DNA from: CALJIC01 sp039805565
GTDB lineage: Bacteria; Chloroflexota; Chloroflexia; Chloroflexales; Roseiflexaceae
DNA length: 64,000 nt
Assembly (NCBI GenBank): GCA_039805565.1
Contig: JBDLTZ010000241.1
Span: forward strand, 1 to 64,000
Direction of reading: 5' to 3'
Positions 47,671 through 55,525 of this stretch are shown piece after piece. A program made the translations under genes and the position numbers. The notes under the pieces were generated by a model, which ran no database searches, was not told the DNA's origin, and saw only the letters and a program-made list of their open reading frames with translations. How positions within the stretch are numbered: position 1 is the stretch's first letter; the number at the start of each line of letters is the position of its first letter.

Positions 47671-48956
47671 CACAGCGTCACCGCCGGTTCGACGTAGCCG
47701 CCGGCGTCGGTGAAGACCAGCGGCGACTCCGCGCCGCTGACGCGCACCCGCACCAGGTAGCTCCCGGCCGGCACGCCGGGGATCGGGAAGGTGAGCTGGC
47801 TCGCCGGCGGGTCGTCCGGGTCGCGCTTCTCGGCGTCGAACGTGAACGAGCGCGCCTCGACCGCCGCACCGCGCTCGTTCAGCAGCAGGGTGGCGCGCTG
47901 CTCGGGGCCAACCGCCGGCTCCAGCGTCACGCGCAGCTTGCGCGGCTCGTCGCCGGCCGCCGCCACGACCTGGATCTCGTAGCTCGGGCCGGTCTTGCGG
48001 ACCTGCGGCTGGAGCACCAGCGCGGCGACGTTCGACTCGAACCCCTGGTGCGGCTGCGGCGGGTCGCCCAGGCTCAGCCGGTGGACCACCTGGAGGCCGA
48101 CGATCCCGGCCTTGAGGCCGGCGGGCAGGGCGAGGGCGATCTGCGAGCTGCTCACGGTGAGCGCTGCGCCGGAGAGCTCCGCGTCGCCCACCACCACCCG
48201 CGTGTCCTCGCCGCGCAGCGAGCTGCCGCGCACCAGCACCCGCTGCCCGGCAAGGATCGGCTGGCCGGCGCCGGCCTCGGCCACCACGTCGTCCACGCGG
48301 ATCTGCTGGAACGGCAGCGCGTAGACGCGGTAGTCGCGGACAGGCGGGGCGGCCCGCGCCGACCGCTGGCTCTCGATCAGCACCACGGACGCCCGGTAGT
48401 AGGCCGTCGGCGTGTAGTCGGCGTGGATGGCCGTCCATAGATTGGCGGCCTCGTCGGCGGCCGGGTAGTGCGGCGCGAGCCGGATCTGCTCGATCTGCTC
48501 GGCCAGCTCCGTGGTCGCGATGGCCGCCAGCAGCTCCTCGGGCGTGTCGGTCGTCACCAGCGAGGAGGAGGTCAGCGCGTCGCGGATGGTCTTGCGCGTC
48601 AGCACCGGGTTCTCGTGGAAGGTCTGCATGGCGTAGCCGAGCAGGATCTCCCCGAAGAAGTCCTGGCTGGCATGGGCGCTGATCATGTAGCAGAGGTCGA
48701 GCGCGAGGGCAGGGTTGTTTACGCGTGCGCCCTGGCTGTTGCGCGCGGGCAGACCGCTCTGCGCCCAGCCGGTGTTGACCATCGCGCGGTAGAAGAAGAT
48801 GTTGATGTGCGGTGCGTCGTCGCCTACGTGCTGCGGCGCGACGGCCGTCACGGCCAGGTTCGGTACGACGGCGGCGATGCTGTCGCTGGCGGCCGGGTTC
48901 TGCAGCAGGTACTTCATCACCGCGCTGACGGCGGCGATCGCAAGGTTTCCGCTCAT
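47670..48956 (-). CDS. DUF4255 protein, tail terminator (Afp16-like) with Ig-like domains
   Basis: Residues 1-190 match DUF4255/Afp16: 'GNLAIAAVSAVMKYLLQN', 'HINIFFYRAMVNTGWAQSGLPARN', 'LALDLCYMISAHASQDFFGEILLGYAMQTFHENPVLTR'. Afp16 caps the tube and sets length. The remaining 230 residues form beta-rich Ig/IPT-like modules ('RVDDVVAEAGAGQPILAGQRVLVRGSSLRGEDTRV', 'AGSYLVRVRVSGAESPLVF'), an extension seen in actinobacterial and chloroflexal systems rather than in Afp. The start overlaps the Pro-rich gene by 4 bases. Confidence 0.92.
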   Translation of the reverse strand: MSGNLAIAAVSAVMKYLLQNPAASDSIAAVVPNLAVTAVAPQHVGDDAPHINIFFYRAMVNTGWAQSGLPARNSQGARVNNPALALDLCYMISAHASQDFFGEILLGYAMQTFHENPVLTRKTIRDALTSSSLVTTDTPEELLAAIATTELAEQIEQIRLAPHYPAADEAANLWTAIHADYTPTAYYRASVVLIESQRSARAAPPVRDYRVYALPFQQIRVDDVVAEAGAGQPILAGQRVLVRGSSLRGEDTRVVVGDAELSGAALTVSSSQIALALPAGLKAGIVGLQVVHRLSLGDPPQPHQGFESNVAALVLQPQVRKTGPSYEIQVVAAAGDEPRKLRVTLEPAVGPEQRATLLLNERGAAVEARSFTFDAEKRDPDDPPASQLTFPIPGVPAGSYLVRVRVSGAESPLVFTDAGGYVEPAVTL

Positions 48957-49639
48957 CGGCGCTCCTCATCGCGGCTGCGCAGGTAGTCGTCGAGCGTGCG
49001 GACCGGGCGTGCCGGCGCGGGCGGGGCGCTGCGGGGTGGCTGAGGTCGGGCCGCGGGGGAGTGGGGTGCGTGCAGCTCGACCCGGCCGATCCGGACGTTG
49101 ACAATGGGTGGGCGTGCCGGCGCGGGCGGGGCATGGGCGGGAGCAATGGGCGCGAGCGGTGCCACCGGGGCGAGTGGCCCCGGCTCTGTGGGCGCTGTCC
49201 GGGCCGCAGGCTGCGCGGCGTGGGGTGTCGCGCTTTCACGCGGCGGCTTCTCCCCCAGCGGCGTGAGCGGCGCGGCGGGCGGGGCCGGGCGAGCGCTCGA
49301 TGTGCCAGGTGTGTGCTCGGTCGTCACCGGCCCGGGGTGAGATGTGGGAGCAATCTCACGGAGCGGAGCGGCGCGCTCCTCGCGGATCGTCAGGAGCTCG
49401 CGCGTGACCGTGGGCTCGGGTGCGATCGGCTGCACCTGCGCGGGCGAGGGCGCTGGCGGGCGCGGTGGGGCATCACGCGGCGCGACCACCGGCGCGAGGG
49501 ACTCCACCGCTCGCGCCTCCTCCGCCGCCCGCACGGGGGCGAGGTCGGCCTGCTCAAAGCGCGCCACGGGGCGGGGCCGCACCCCGGCAGGCGCAGCGCC
49601 GAGGCTCTTGGCCAGCACACGGTCGATGAAGTCGCTCAT
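48953..49639 (-). CDS. Proline-rich injection-system protein
   Basis: A 228-residue protein. The N-terminus MSDFIDRVLAKSLGAAPAGV and the C-terminus 'VNVRIGRVELHAP' and 'RTLDDYLRSRDEERR' look conserved, and the middle 140 residues are Pro/Ala-rich disorder. The paired short motifs at the ends suggest a flexible linker protein. It follows the zinc-ribbon baseplate gene with a 4-base ATGA overlap and precedes the DUF4255 gene. Function unknown; position suggests a tail-completion or cargo-linked role. Confidence 0.7.
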   Translation of the reverse strand: MSDFIDRVLAKSLGAAPAGVRPRPVARFEQADLAPVRAAEEARAVESLAPVVAPRDAPPRPPAPSPAQVQPIAPEPTVTRELLTIREERAAPLREIAPTSHPGPVTTEHTPGTSSARPAPPAAPLTPLGEKPPRESATPHAAQPAARTAPTEPGPLAPVAPLAPIAPAHAPPAPARPPIVNVRIGRVELHAPHSPAARPQPPRSAPPAPARPVRTLDDYLRSRDEERR

Positions 49640-50358
49640 CCCGTCACCAGTTCCAGATAGCGGCGTCGGCGCGCCGCGCTCAGCGCCAGGATCTCCCCCT
49701 CCGTCCAGCCGTACGCGCTCGCCAGCATGTGCACCTCGCGCAGCGCCCGCTCCGCCCAGATCTCCACCTCGCGCCAGAGAAAGCTCGCTGGATCGAAGGG
49801 TGCCTCCCAGCGCTCGCCGCACGCCTCGCAGCTCAGGGCCAGCCGGATGTCCGCCTGCGGGTCGGCCTCAGCCAGCGCCGCGGCGCAGCGGTCGAGCACC
49901 TCGGGCGGTATGTCAGCCGGCGCTAGTGGCTCGCCGTCGCGTGTTGCTGCCGCCACACAGTGCAGCAGCAGCGTCTCGCGCTGCCCCCCGGCTGCCAGGA
50001 GTGCAGCGGTACTCACCGGGCGCAGGCGCACCAGGAAGGCGTGCCCGTCGAGCGTCGCCACAAGCGGCGGCAGCTCCTCGGGCGCGAGCGGCGTGCGCAC
50101 GTCGGCGGTGCGGAAGCTCAGCTCCAGCGGCGTAGCGCAGCGCGGGCAGGCCGCCACCGACTGCACCGCCTCCCCGAAGAGCCGCGCGCGCAGGTCGAGC
50201 AGCGCTGCATCGCGCCGCCCGAGGCTCCAGCTCGCGAGATCGTCGTGCGGCAGTGATGGGTGCGCGGCCGCCAGGAGCAGCAGGGCCCGTGTGTGTGGTG
50301 CGGCGCCGGCCCCCCGCTCGCACACGTCCAGCAGCCGGGCGGCAGAGAGATCGCTCAT
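49636..50358 (-). CDS. Baseplate-like protein with zinc-ribbon cysteines
   Basis: A 240-residue protein, MSDLSAARLLDVCERGAGAA to LELVTG. Two Cys pairs, 'AACPRCATPLEL' and 'LSCEACGERWEAP', spaced about 110 residues apart, suggest a zinc-binding site. The segment between them and the C-terminal 'WREVEIWAERALREVHMLASAYGWTEGEILALSAARRRRYLEL' match T4-type baseplate/tail-assembly proteins in eCIS clusters. The ATG at 50358 has GGGGAG about 8 bases upstream; the longer open frame is not used. It lies 17 bases after the tube gene. Confidence 0.75.
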   Translation of the reverse strand: MSDLSAARLLDVCERGAGAAPHTRALLLLAAAHPSLPHDDLASWSLGRRDAALLDLRARLFGEAVQSVAACPRCATPLELSFRTADVRTPLAPEELPPLVATLDGHAFLVRLRPVSTAALLAAGGQRETLLLHCVAAATRDGEPLAPADIPPEVLDRCAAALAEADPQADIRLALSCEACGERWEAPFDPASFLWREVEIWAERALREVHMLASAYGWTEGEILALSAARRRRYLELVTG

Positions 50359-50375
50359 CGCGCGCTCCCCTCGGC

Positions 50376-50891
50376 TCAGGTGAGCACCGGCTCGCTCGGC
50401 TCGGGCACGTCGGTGTCGCGCTCCCACCCCTCGTTCTGCAGCACGAGCGACTGGATCGCCACCGCGTTGGCGCTCGCGTCGAGCTCCGGCAGCGCCGTGA
50501 ACTCCGAGACCCACGCCCGGTAGACCTTGTAGGCGATGGCGAGCTGGCCCGCCTCGTTGTACAGCTCGATGATGATATCCTTGCGGAAGTCGCGCAGGCT
50601 GAGCTCGGCGCCGAGGCCGCGGCCATACTGCCAGACCTTCGCGGCCCACAGCTCGAACTCGCGGTCGTGCGTCACGCCGCGCTCGAGCGTCAGCGGCTCG
50701 AACTTCGTCTGGCCGGGTGACTTACGCATCGTGCTCAGGTCGCCGCCCTCGCGGTGCTCCACCACCTCAGTGGTGCGCTTGAGCGCGCTCAGCTTGCTGA
50801 TGCCCGCCACATAGCGGCCGTCCCACTTCACGCGGAACTTGAAGTTCTTGTACGGGTCGAAGCGCGACTGGTTGACTTCGAAGGTTGCCAC
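50376..50891 (-). CDS. Contractile tail tube protein (Afp1/5-like)
   Basis: The inner tube protein that forms the rigid hollow channel. The 171-residue product starts from a GTG (VATFEVNQSRFDPYKNFKFR), 6 bases after GGAGG, and has the Hcp-like beta-barrel pattern: 'FRVKWDGRYVAGISKLSALKRTTEVVEHREGGD', 'FEPLTLERGVTHDREFELWAAKV', 'IIIELYNEAGQLAIAYKVYRAWVSEFTALPELDASANAVA'. There is only one tube gene, unlike Afp, which has two (Afp1 and Afp5). A 58-base gap with heptamers separates it from the sheath gene. Confidence 0.93.
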   Translation of the reverse strand: MATFEVNQSRFDPYKNFKFRVKWDGRYVAGISKLSALKRTTEVVEHREGGDLSTMRKSPGQTKFEPLTLERGVTHDREFELWAAKVWQYGRGLGAELSLRDFRKDIIIELYNEAGQLAIAYKVYRAWVSEFTALPELDASANAVAIQSLVLQNEGWERDTDVPEPSEPVLT

Positions 50892-50916
50892 CTGCGTCCT
50901 CCCGCTGCTAGCCCTC

Positions 50917-50944
50917 ATCCTTCAGCGTTCATCCTGCAGCGCTC
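50917..50944. repeat. Tandem heptamers between sheath and tube genes
   Basis: Four 7-base units (atccttc, agcgttc, atcctgc, agcgctc) occupy 50917-50944, just before the sheath stop codon and the tube ribosome site. Confidence 0.7.
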
Positions 50945-50949
50945 GGCCG

Positions 50950-52521
50950 CTACACCTGAAGCTGGCCGGCGATCTGCTGGATCTTCAGCACCACGAACTC
51001 AGCCGGCTTCAGCGGCGCGAAGCCGACGACGATGTTCACGATGCCGCGGTCGATGTCGTTCTGCGTGGTGGTCTCGCGGTCGCACTTCACGAAGTAGGCC
51101 TCGCGGGCGGTCTTGCCCTGGAAGGCGCCCTGGCGAAACATCCCATTGAGGAACGCGCCGACGTTCAGCCGGATCTGCGACCAGAGCGGCTCGTCGTTCG
51201 GCTCGAACACCACCCACTTGAGCCCCTGGTACAGGCTCTCCTCGATGAACAGCGTCACGCGGCGCACCGGGACGTACTTCCACTCGCTGGCCTTCTGGTC
51301 CGCGCCGTCGAGCGTGCGCGCGCCCCAGACGATGTCGCCGTAGATCGGGAAGCTGCGGAGGACGTTGACGCCGACCTGGTTCAGAACGCCGTTCTCGGCA
51401 TCGTTCAGCTTCAGCGCGACGCTCGCGTTGCGCAGGGTCGCCTCGGTGCCGGCCGGCGCCTTCCAGATTCCGCGCGCGGCGTCGGTGCGGGCGTAGACCC
51501 CGGCCACGCTGCCGCTCGGGGCCATCTCGCGCAGCGCGTTCCCCTGCAGCGCGTCGGGCACGCGCACCCGTGGGAAGTAGACGGCGGCGTTCTTGCCGGT
51601 GTAGCCGCGGTCGCTGAGGTAGGTGTCCATCGCGTCGTAGGCGGTGCCGGCCGGCACGTCGATGATCATGAAGGCGCGCTTCCGCTCCGCGTAGCTGAGC
51701 GCCGCCTTGTAGACGGTGTCCATGTCGGCGGTGTCGAGATCGGCCGCCGCGGGGATGCAGAGGATGTTGAAGACGAACGGGGCGATCTTGTCGAGCGCGT
51801 AGACCCCCGTCTTGCCGGCCTCGGAGCCCTGGAGCGCGCCGGCGCCGGTGGTGGTGCGCCAGTCGGTCCCGCCGGGCTCGTCGCCGTCCGTGCCGCCGTC
51901 GAGGCGGTCGCCCGGGGCCACCGGGACGGCGGTGGGCGCGTCGGTGTTGGTCACGGTGGTGTGAACCACGCGCGCCAGGGTCGAGCCGGCGGCGAGCACG
52001 TTCGGCGCGTAGCGCGCGCTGAGCGGGTCCATGCTCAGGGCCAGGAAGTTCTCGGTGGCGAGCACGGCCGGGCTGGTGCCGGTGTCGGCCAGCATCTCGA
52101 CGCGCAGGTTGAACTGGCCACTCGGCGCGCCGGCGGGCAGGCTGATGCGGATGCGGTCGTTGGCCCAGGAGCCGGGGCTGCTGGCGTCGACCCGCAGCGC
52201 GCCGCCCGTGGGTGCCAGGGAGGCGGTGGCGGCCAGCGACACCCCGGCGGTGTCGCGCTCGGCCACGCGCACCACGTAGGCGATGCTGCCGCCGTTGAGG
52301 TAGTACTGCTGGATGGCGTAGCTCGCCGCGCTGCGGGTGTCGAGCCCGCCGAAGATCCGCTCGAAGTCGCCGAACGACGTGATTCGTACGGGCTCGTCGA
52401 CCGGGCCCTGGCGAAAGAAGTCCACGAAGGCGGTGTCGGAGGTGCTGACGCCTGCGATCGTTCGGACACCGCTGGGGATCTCCTCGACGTACACACCGGG
52501 GTAGGTGTACGACTGCGGCAT
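50950..52521 (-). CDS. Contractile tail sheath protein (Afp2-4-like)
   Basis: The sheath protein whose contraction drives the tube. The 523-residue product begins 'MPQSYTYPGVYVEEIPSGVR', the universal sheath N-terminus, followed by 'GVSTSDTAFVDFFRQGPVDEPVRITSFGDFERIFGGL'. The C-terminal 'VPVRRVTLFIEESLYQGLKWVVFEPNDEPLWSQIR' and 'YFVKCDRETTTQNDIDRGIVNIVVGFAPLKPAEFVVL' are the classical sheath C-terminal handshake region. A variable domain with beta-rich decoration fills residues 130-330. Only one sheath gene is present. ATG 52521 has AGAAGGAG 6 bases upstream. It is the first gene of the operon. Confidence 0.96.
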   Translation of the reverse strand: MPQSYTYPGVYVEEIPSGVRTIAGVSTSDTAFVDFFRQGPVDEPVRITSFGDFERIFGGLDTRSAASYAIQQYYLNGGSIAYVVRVAERDTAGVSLAATASLAPTGGALRVDASSPGSWANDRIRISLPAGAPSGQFNLRVEMLADTGTSPAVLATENFLALSMDPLSARYAPNVLAAGSTLARVVHTTVTNTDAPTAVPVAPGDRLDGGTDGDEPGGTDWRTTTGAGALQGSEAGKTGVYALDKIAPFVFNILCIPAAADLDTADMDTVYKAALSYAERKRAFMIIDVPAGTAYDAMDTYLSDRGYTGKNAAVYFPRVRVPDALQGNALREMAPSGSVAGVYARTDAARGIWKAPAGTEATLRNASVALKLNDAENGVLNQVGVNVLRSFPIYGDIVWGARTLDGADQKASEWKYVPVRRVTLFIEESLYQGLKWVVFEPNDEPLWSQIRLNVGAFLNGMFRQGAFQGKTAREAYFVKCDRETTTQNDIDRGIVNIVVGFAPLKPAEFVVLKIQQIAGQLQV

Positions 52522-52569
52522 ACGTGCTCCTTCTGCCGGGCTCCCGGCGCATGAGGACACTCCGCGGCT

Positions 52570-52594
52570 GGCGGAGCATGTGTGCGGCTCCGCC
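52570..52594 (-). promoter_or_regulatory. 5' UTR hairpin before the sheath gene
   Basis: GGCGGAGC (52587-52594 on the minus strand) pairs with GCTCCGCC (52570-52577) around a 9-base loop. It lies about 50 bases before the sheath ATG and about 35 after the predicted start point. It could stabilise the mRNA or hold a regulator site. Confidence 0.5.
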
Positions 52595-52637
52595 CACGAG
52601 AGGCAATCAGATAGGTTACGTTTGGTTCGGCATCGCT

Positions 52638-52665
52638 ACTATACACCCGGCCGGGGGACTGTCAA
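52638..52665 (-). promoter_or_regulatory. Promoter of the injection-system operon
   Basis: On the minus strand TTGACA (52660-52665) is perfect, followed by a 16-base spacer and TATAGT (52638-52643). The start point would be near 52631, about 110 bases before the sheath ATG. Nothing else in the 18-gene operon resembles a promoter of this quality. Confidence 0.8.
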
Positions 52666-52762
52666 TCCCGGATAGAAGCCTCCCTGCTGACAATCTGTTC
52701 ACGAATGACACGCGATGGTTATTTAACGCCACGGGCGCTGATATTTGCGCGTCTGCTTGCAA

Positions 52763-52806
52763 CGCCGTGGGGGCGGGGTGTTCTGTGCCTCCCCGCCCCC
52801 ACGGCG
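52763..52806. terminator. 16-pair hairpin downstream of the hydantoinase remnant
   Basis: CGCCGTGGGGGCGGGG (52763-52778) and CCCCGCCCCCACGGCG (52791-52806) are exact complements around 12 bases. It lies 23 bases after the stop of the remnant and would also insulate the operon promoter from readthrough. No T-tract. Confidence 0.6.
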
Positions 52807-52828
52807 GAAGATCTGGTGTAGCCCGGCC

Positions 52829-53267
52829 CTACTCCGCCAGCAGCTCCTCGCGGGGGACGTACTCGACGTCGTAGCCGAAGGAGCGCGGCCCCACCAGCGC
52901 CAGCCCGGCCGGCGTGCGCCACTTGGGGTGGCACGGGATGGCGAGCATCACCACCCGGCAGCCGTAGCGCAGGCTCTCGGTGCTGATCGGCTCGCCCGTC
53001 TCGGCGTCCAGAACCGTGATCAGGTCCGGCAGCGCCACGCGCACCTCGCCGTCCTTCAGGGCGATCAGGAACTCGTTCTGGAAGTTGAGCGGCGAGCTCA
53101 CTCTCGCCGGCCGGGACGCGCGCCTGCCGCAGAACAGCGCTCAGGGCGGTGGTGATGCCGCCAGTGGCGGCGCGGGTGGTCGGCGTCTTGTGCTCGCTGG
53201 GGATGGTCGCGTGCGCCATCAGCGCCGCGTCGGTGCGCGTGCCGCCTACGTCAATTCCGATCCGCAT
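52829..53267 (-). pseudogene. Fused remnant: hydantoinase/oxoprolinase N-terminus joined to DUF917 C-terminus
   Basis: The frame from 53267 reads MRIGIDVGGTRTDAALMAHATIPSEHKTPTTRA, the start of a HyuA-type hydantoinase/oxoprolinase (GIDVGGTxTDAxLM...KTPTT). After about 55 codons the family similarity stops. Then, in another frame, 52829-53101 reads SSPLNFQNEFLIALKDGEVR through 'LDAETGEPISTESLRYGCRVV' to 'WRTPAGLALVGPRSFGYDVEYV', the C-terminal part of DUF917 proteins. These two genes are usually neighbours in hydantoin operons. A deletion has removed most of both, plus a frame change at about 53101-53110. The product is not functional. Confidence 0.85.
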
Positions 53268-53331
53268 GCCCGCTGCTCGTGAAGGTCATCCTGGCTGCGC
53301 GGCTGAGTGGCGCACGTGTCAAGCAGACTGT

Positions 53332-53392
53332 CGCTCTGAGCGTAGCGAAGAGTCTCACCCAGCGATGCTTCGCTGTGCTCGGCGTGACAGGT
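53332..53392. repeat. Imperfect inverted repeat (TGTCxxxCTGAGCGTAGCGAAG)
   Basis: TGTCGCTCTGAGCGTAGCG (AAG) at about 53332-53353 and CTTCGCTGTGCTCGGCGTGACA at about 53369-53390 are imperfect complements. The core GAGCGTAGCGAAGAGTCTC is a common dispersed intergenic motif. Nothing else is seen in 53268-53458. Confidence 0.6.
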
Positions 53393-53458
53393 GAGGGGTG
53401 GTGGGCTCGTCGCCCGCCACCCCTCTGCCCCTCGAAGCCCCCCGCTGAAGAGGCCGCC

Positions 53459-55516
53459 TCAGCTCTCCTTCTCCAGCACGAAGAGCAGCTGCCCCTCCTG
53501 GACCACGTCGTTCAGCTTCACGCAGACCTCGGCGATGCGCGCGTCGAACGGCGCGATGATCGCGTTCTCCATCTTCATCGCCTCCAGGTTCGCCACCTCC
53601 TCGCCCTTGTGGACGACATCGCCGACGTGGAGCGGCCCGCGCTTCGGGTTGCCGATCCGCCACACGTTGCCGTTGATCGGGGCGCCGACGTCGTTCGCGC
53701 CGCGCGCCAGCCGGATCTCCACCTTCTTGGCCCGCGGCGTGGCGACCGGGTAGACCCTGGTCACGTTGTTGACCTTCATCACCACGTGGATCAGGCCCTC
53801 GTGCTCGGCGCCGATCGACACCAGCTCGATGGTGTAGGGCTTGCTGTCGAGCTCGAAGTCGACCTTCGCGCCCGTGTGCCGCAGGCCGTAGCGCCACACC
53901 TCGGTCGGCAGCACCAGCGGCGCCACGCCGAACTTCTCGCGGAACTCGATGAAGCTGAGGGCGTCCTTGGGGTGCATCAGGTACAGGACGAACTCCTCGT
54001 CGGTGGGCGCGCGGCCCAGCGCCTCGGCCAGAGTCCGGCGGAGCTTGTCGAGGTCGTCATCCTTGAGCGCGTCGAGCGGCGACAGGTCCGTCCGCCCCTG
54101 GATCTTGGCCTGCCACTCCTCGCCGAAGGTGCTCTGGTAGACCCAGTCGGCCGGCCAGCCCACCGGCAGCTGCCCGTAGTGCCCCACCAGCAGGCTCTTG
54201 AAGTCGCCCGGGGCGTTGCGGAAGAGCTGCAGCAGCTCGGCCTGCTCCGGCTCGGTCATGGCCGCGAAGTCCTGCCCCTGCTCCTCCACGAACTTGCTCA
54301 GCAGCGCGGTCAGCCGCCTGACGCCGGTCTCGCCGTGCTCCTTCGCGTAGCGGTTGACGATCCCGCTGCACGTGACCCACGTGATCTGCGAGCCGGGCGT
54401 GACGTCGAAGTAGCGCACGATCTGGTTGTAGAGCGACATCACGCGCAGGATGGCCGGCATCAGGTGGAAGAAGCCGCCCTTCTCCGCCTGCTCGAACGAG
54501 CTCGGGAAGGCCCCGCCGGGCATGCGGTGCCTGGTCACGCCGTGGTCGTACCCCTTGAAGGGCGACTCGGCCCACTCGTAGTCCCCGATCCACTCGCGCA
54601 CCTTCTGGTTGGCCTGCTCGGCCGCCGGCCGGTTGAGGTGCACGTGGACGCCGCCCTCCTCGAAGTACGCCTGCACCCCGAGGATCGGCGGGTGGCCGTA
54701 GAAGCGCACCAGCGCGTCCTCCTGGACATCGACGATCTTCGCGCCCGCCTGTGCCGCGGCGAACAGCGCCGGGACGGCCAGCCCGTCGGTGACGTGGCGG
54801 TGGTAGTGGATCAGCAGATCGGGGTAGCGGTCCTTGATCGTCGCCACCAGCTGGCCGATCCGCACCGGGTTGCCGACGCCGGCCATGTCCTTGATGCACA
54901 GGATGATCTCGTCCACCCCACCGCACAGGGCGACGATGTCGCGCACCACGCCCAGGTAGTAGGCGTCGGTGGCCCAGTCCGCCACCGTGAACGAGATCGC
55001 CGGCTGGAACAGCCGCCCGCGCTTCATCACCGTCTCGGCCACCGCGCGCATGTTGCGCACGTCGTTGAGGAACGAGAAGCAGCGCCAGACATCGATGTCC
55101 ACCTGCGAGACGGCGTACTCGATGACGTTCTTCGGGTAGGGCCGATAGCCCCACAGGTTGGTCTCGCGTACCAGCGTCTGGAGCAGCACGTTCGGCATCA
55201 GCTGCCGCAGGATCTGGAGCTCCTCGAAGGGGCTCTCGCGCCGGTTCATGATCCCCACGTGCCAGCGGGCGCCGCCGTGGCATTCGGCGCTGAACAGGCC
55301 CATGTCGTTGAACACCGGGGCCAGGGTCTTCAGATCGTGGATCCTGTGGCGGTTCTTGAAGTCCGACTGGCCGGAGTCGCGCATGCTCACTGACGTGAGG
55401 CAGACGCCGTTCAGCTCCCGCACGGCCCGGACGATCTCGGCTGCGGTCATCCCTGGCCGAACGAAGGCGTACGCTCCGTGTGCCCTGGCGGGCTGGGAGG
55501 GGCTACTGGTTACCAT
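53459..55516 (-). CDS. Carboxyltransferase with biotinyl domain (pyruvate carboxylase B / oxaloacetate decarboxylase alpha type)
   Basis: The 685-residue enzyme has an HMGL-like carboxyltransferase TIM barrel at the N-terminus ('VCLTSVSMRDSGQSDF', 'CHGGARWHVGIMNRRESPFEELQILRQLMPN', catalytic lysine in 'IILCIKDMAGVGNP', 'HYHRHVTDGLAVPALFAAAQAGAKIVD'). A C-terminal biotinyl domain carries the biotinylation site EAMKMEN with its Pro/Gly-rich hinge upstream. Together with the neighbouring biotin carboxylase it would carboxylate pyruvate or a similar acyl acceptor. AAGGAA precedes the ATG. The distance to the carboxylase gene is 9 bases. Confidence 0.93.
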   Translation of the reverse strand: MVTSSPSQPARAHGAYAFVRPGMTAAEIVRAVRELNGVCLTSVSMRDSGQSDFKNRHRIHDLKTLAPVFNDMGLFSAECHGGARWHVGIMNRRESPFEELQILRQLMPNVLLQTLVRETNLWGYRPYPKNVIEYAVSQVDIDVWRCFSFLNDVRNMRAVAETVMKRGRLFQPAISFTVADWATDAYYLGVVRDIVALCGGVDEIILCIKDMAGVGNPVRIGQLVATIKDRYPDLLIHYHRHVTDGLAVPALFAAAQAGAKIVDVQEDALVRFYGHPPILGVQAYFEEGGVHVHLNRPAAEQANQKVREWIGDYEWAESPFKGYDHGVTRHRMPGGAFPSSFEQAEKGGFFHLMPAILRVMSLYNQIVRYFDVTPGSQITWVTCSGIVNRYAKEHGETGVRRLTALLSKFVEEQGQDFAAMTEPEQAELLQLFRNAPGDFKSLLVGHYGQLPVGWPADWVYQSTFGEEWQAKIQGRTDLSPLDALKDDDLDKLRRTLAEALGRAPTDEEFVLYLMHPKDALSFIEFREKFGVAPLVLPTEVWRYGLRHTGAKVDFELDSKPYTIELVSIGAEHEGLIHVVMKVNNVTRVYPVATPRAKKVEIRLARGANDVGAPINGNVWRIGNPKRGPLHVGDVVHKGEEVANLEAMKMENAIIAPFDARIAEVCVKLNDVVQEGQLLFVLEKES

Positions 55517-55525
55517 AACGATTCC

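Noticed and set aside
47671..49239. An N-terminal extension of the AAA+ ATPase to 49239
   Set aside because: The extension is the DUF4255 gene and its neighbour read in another frame; the ATG at 47670 coupled to the DUF4255 stop is the start.
29662..52665. Prophage or tailed phage
   Set aside because: No capsid, portal, terminase, integrase or lysis genes; DUF4255 and the AAA+ ATPase point to eCIS.
29662..52665. Type VI secretion system
   Set aside because: No TssJ/L/M, ClpV or TssE-like membrane complex genes, and the sheath and tube are Afp-like.
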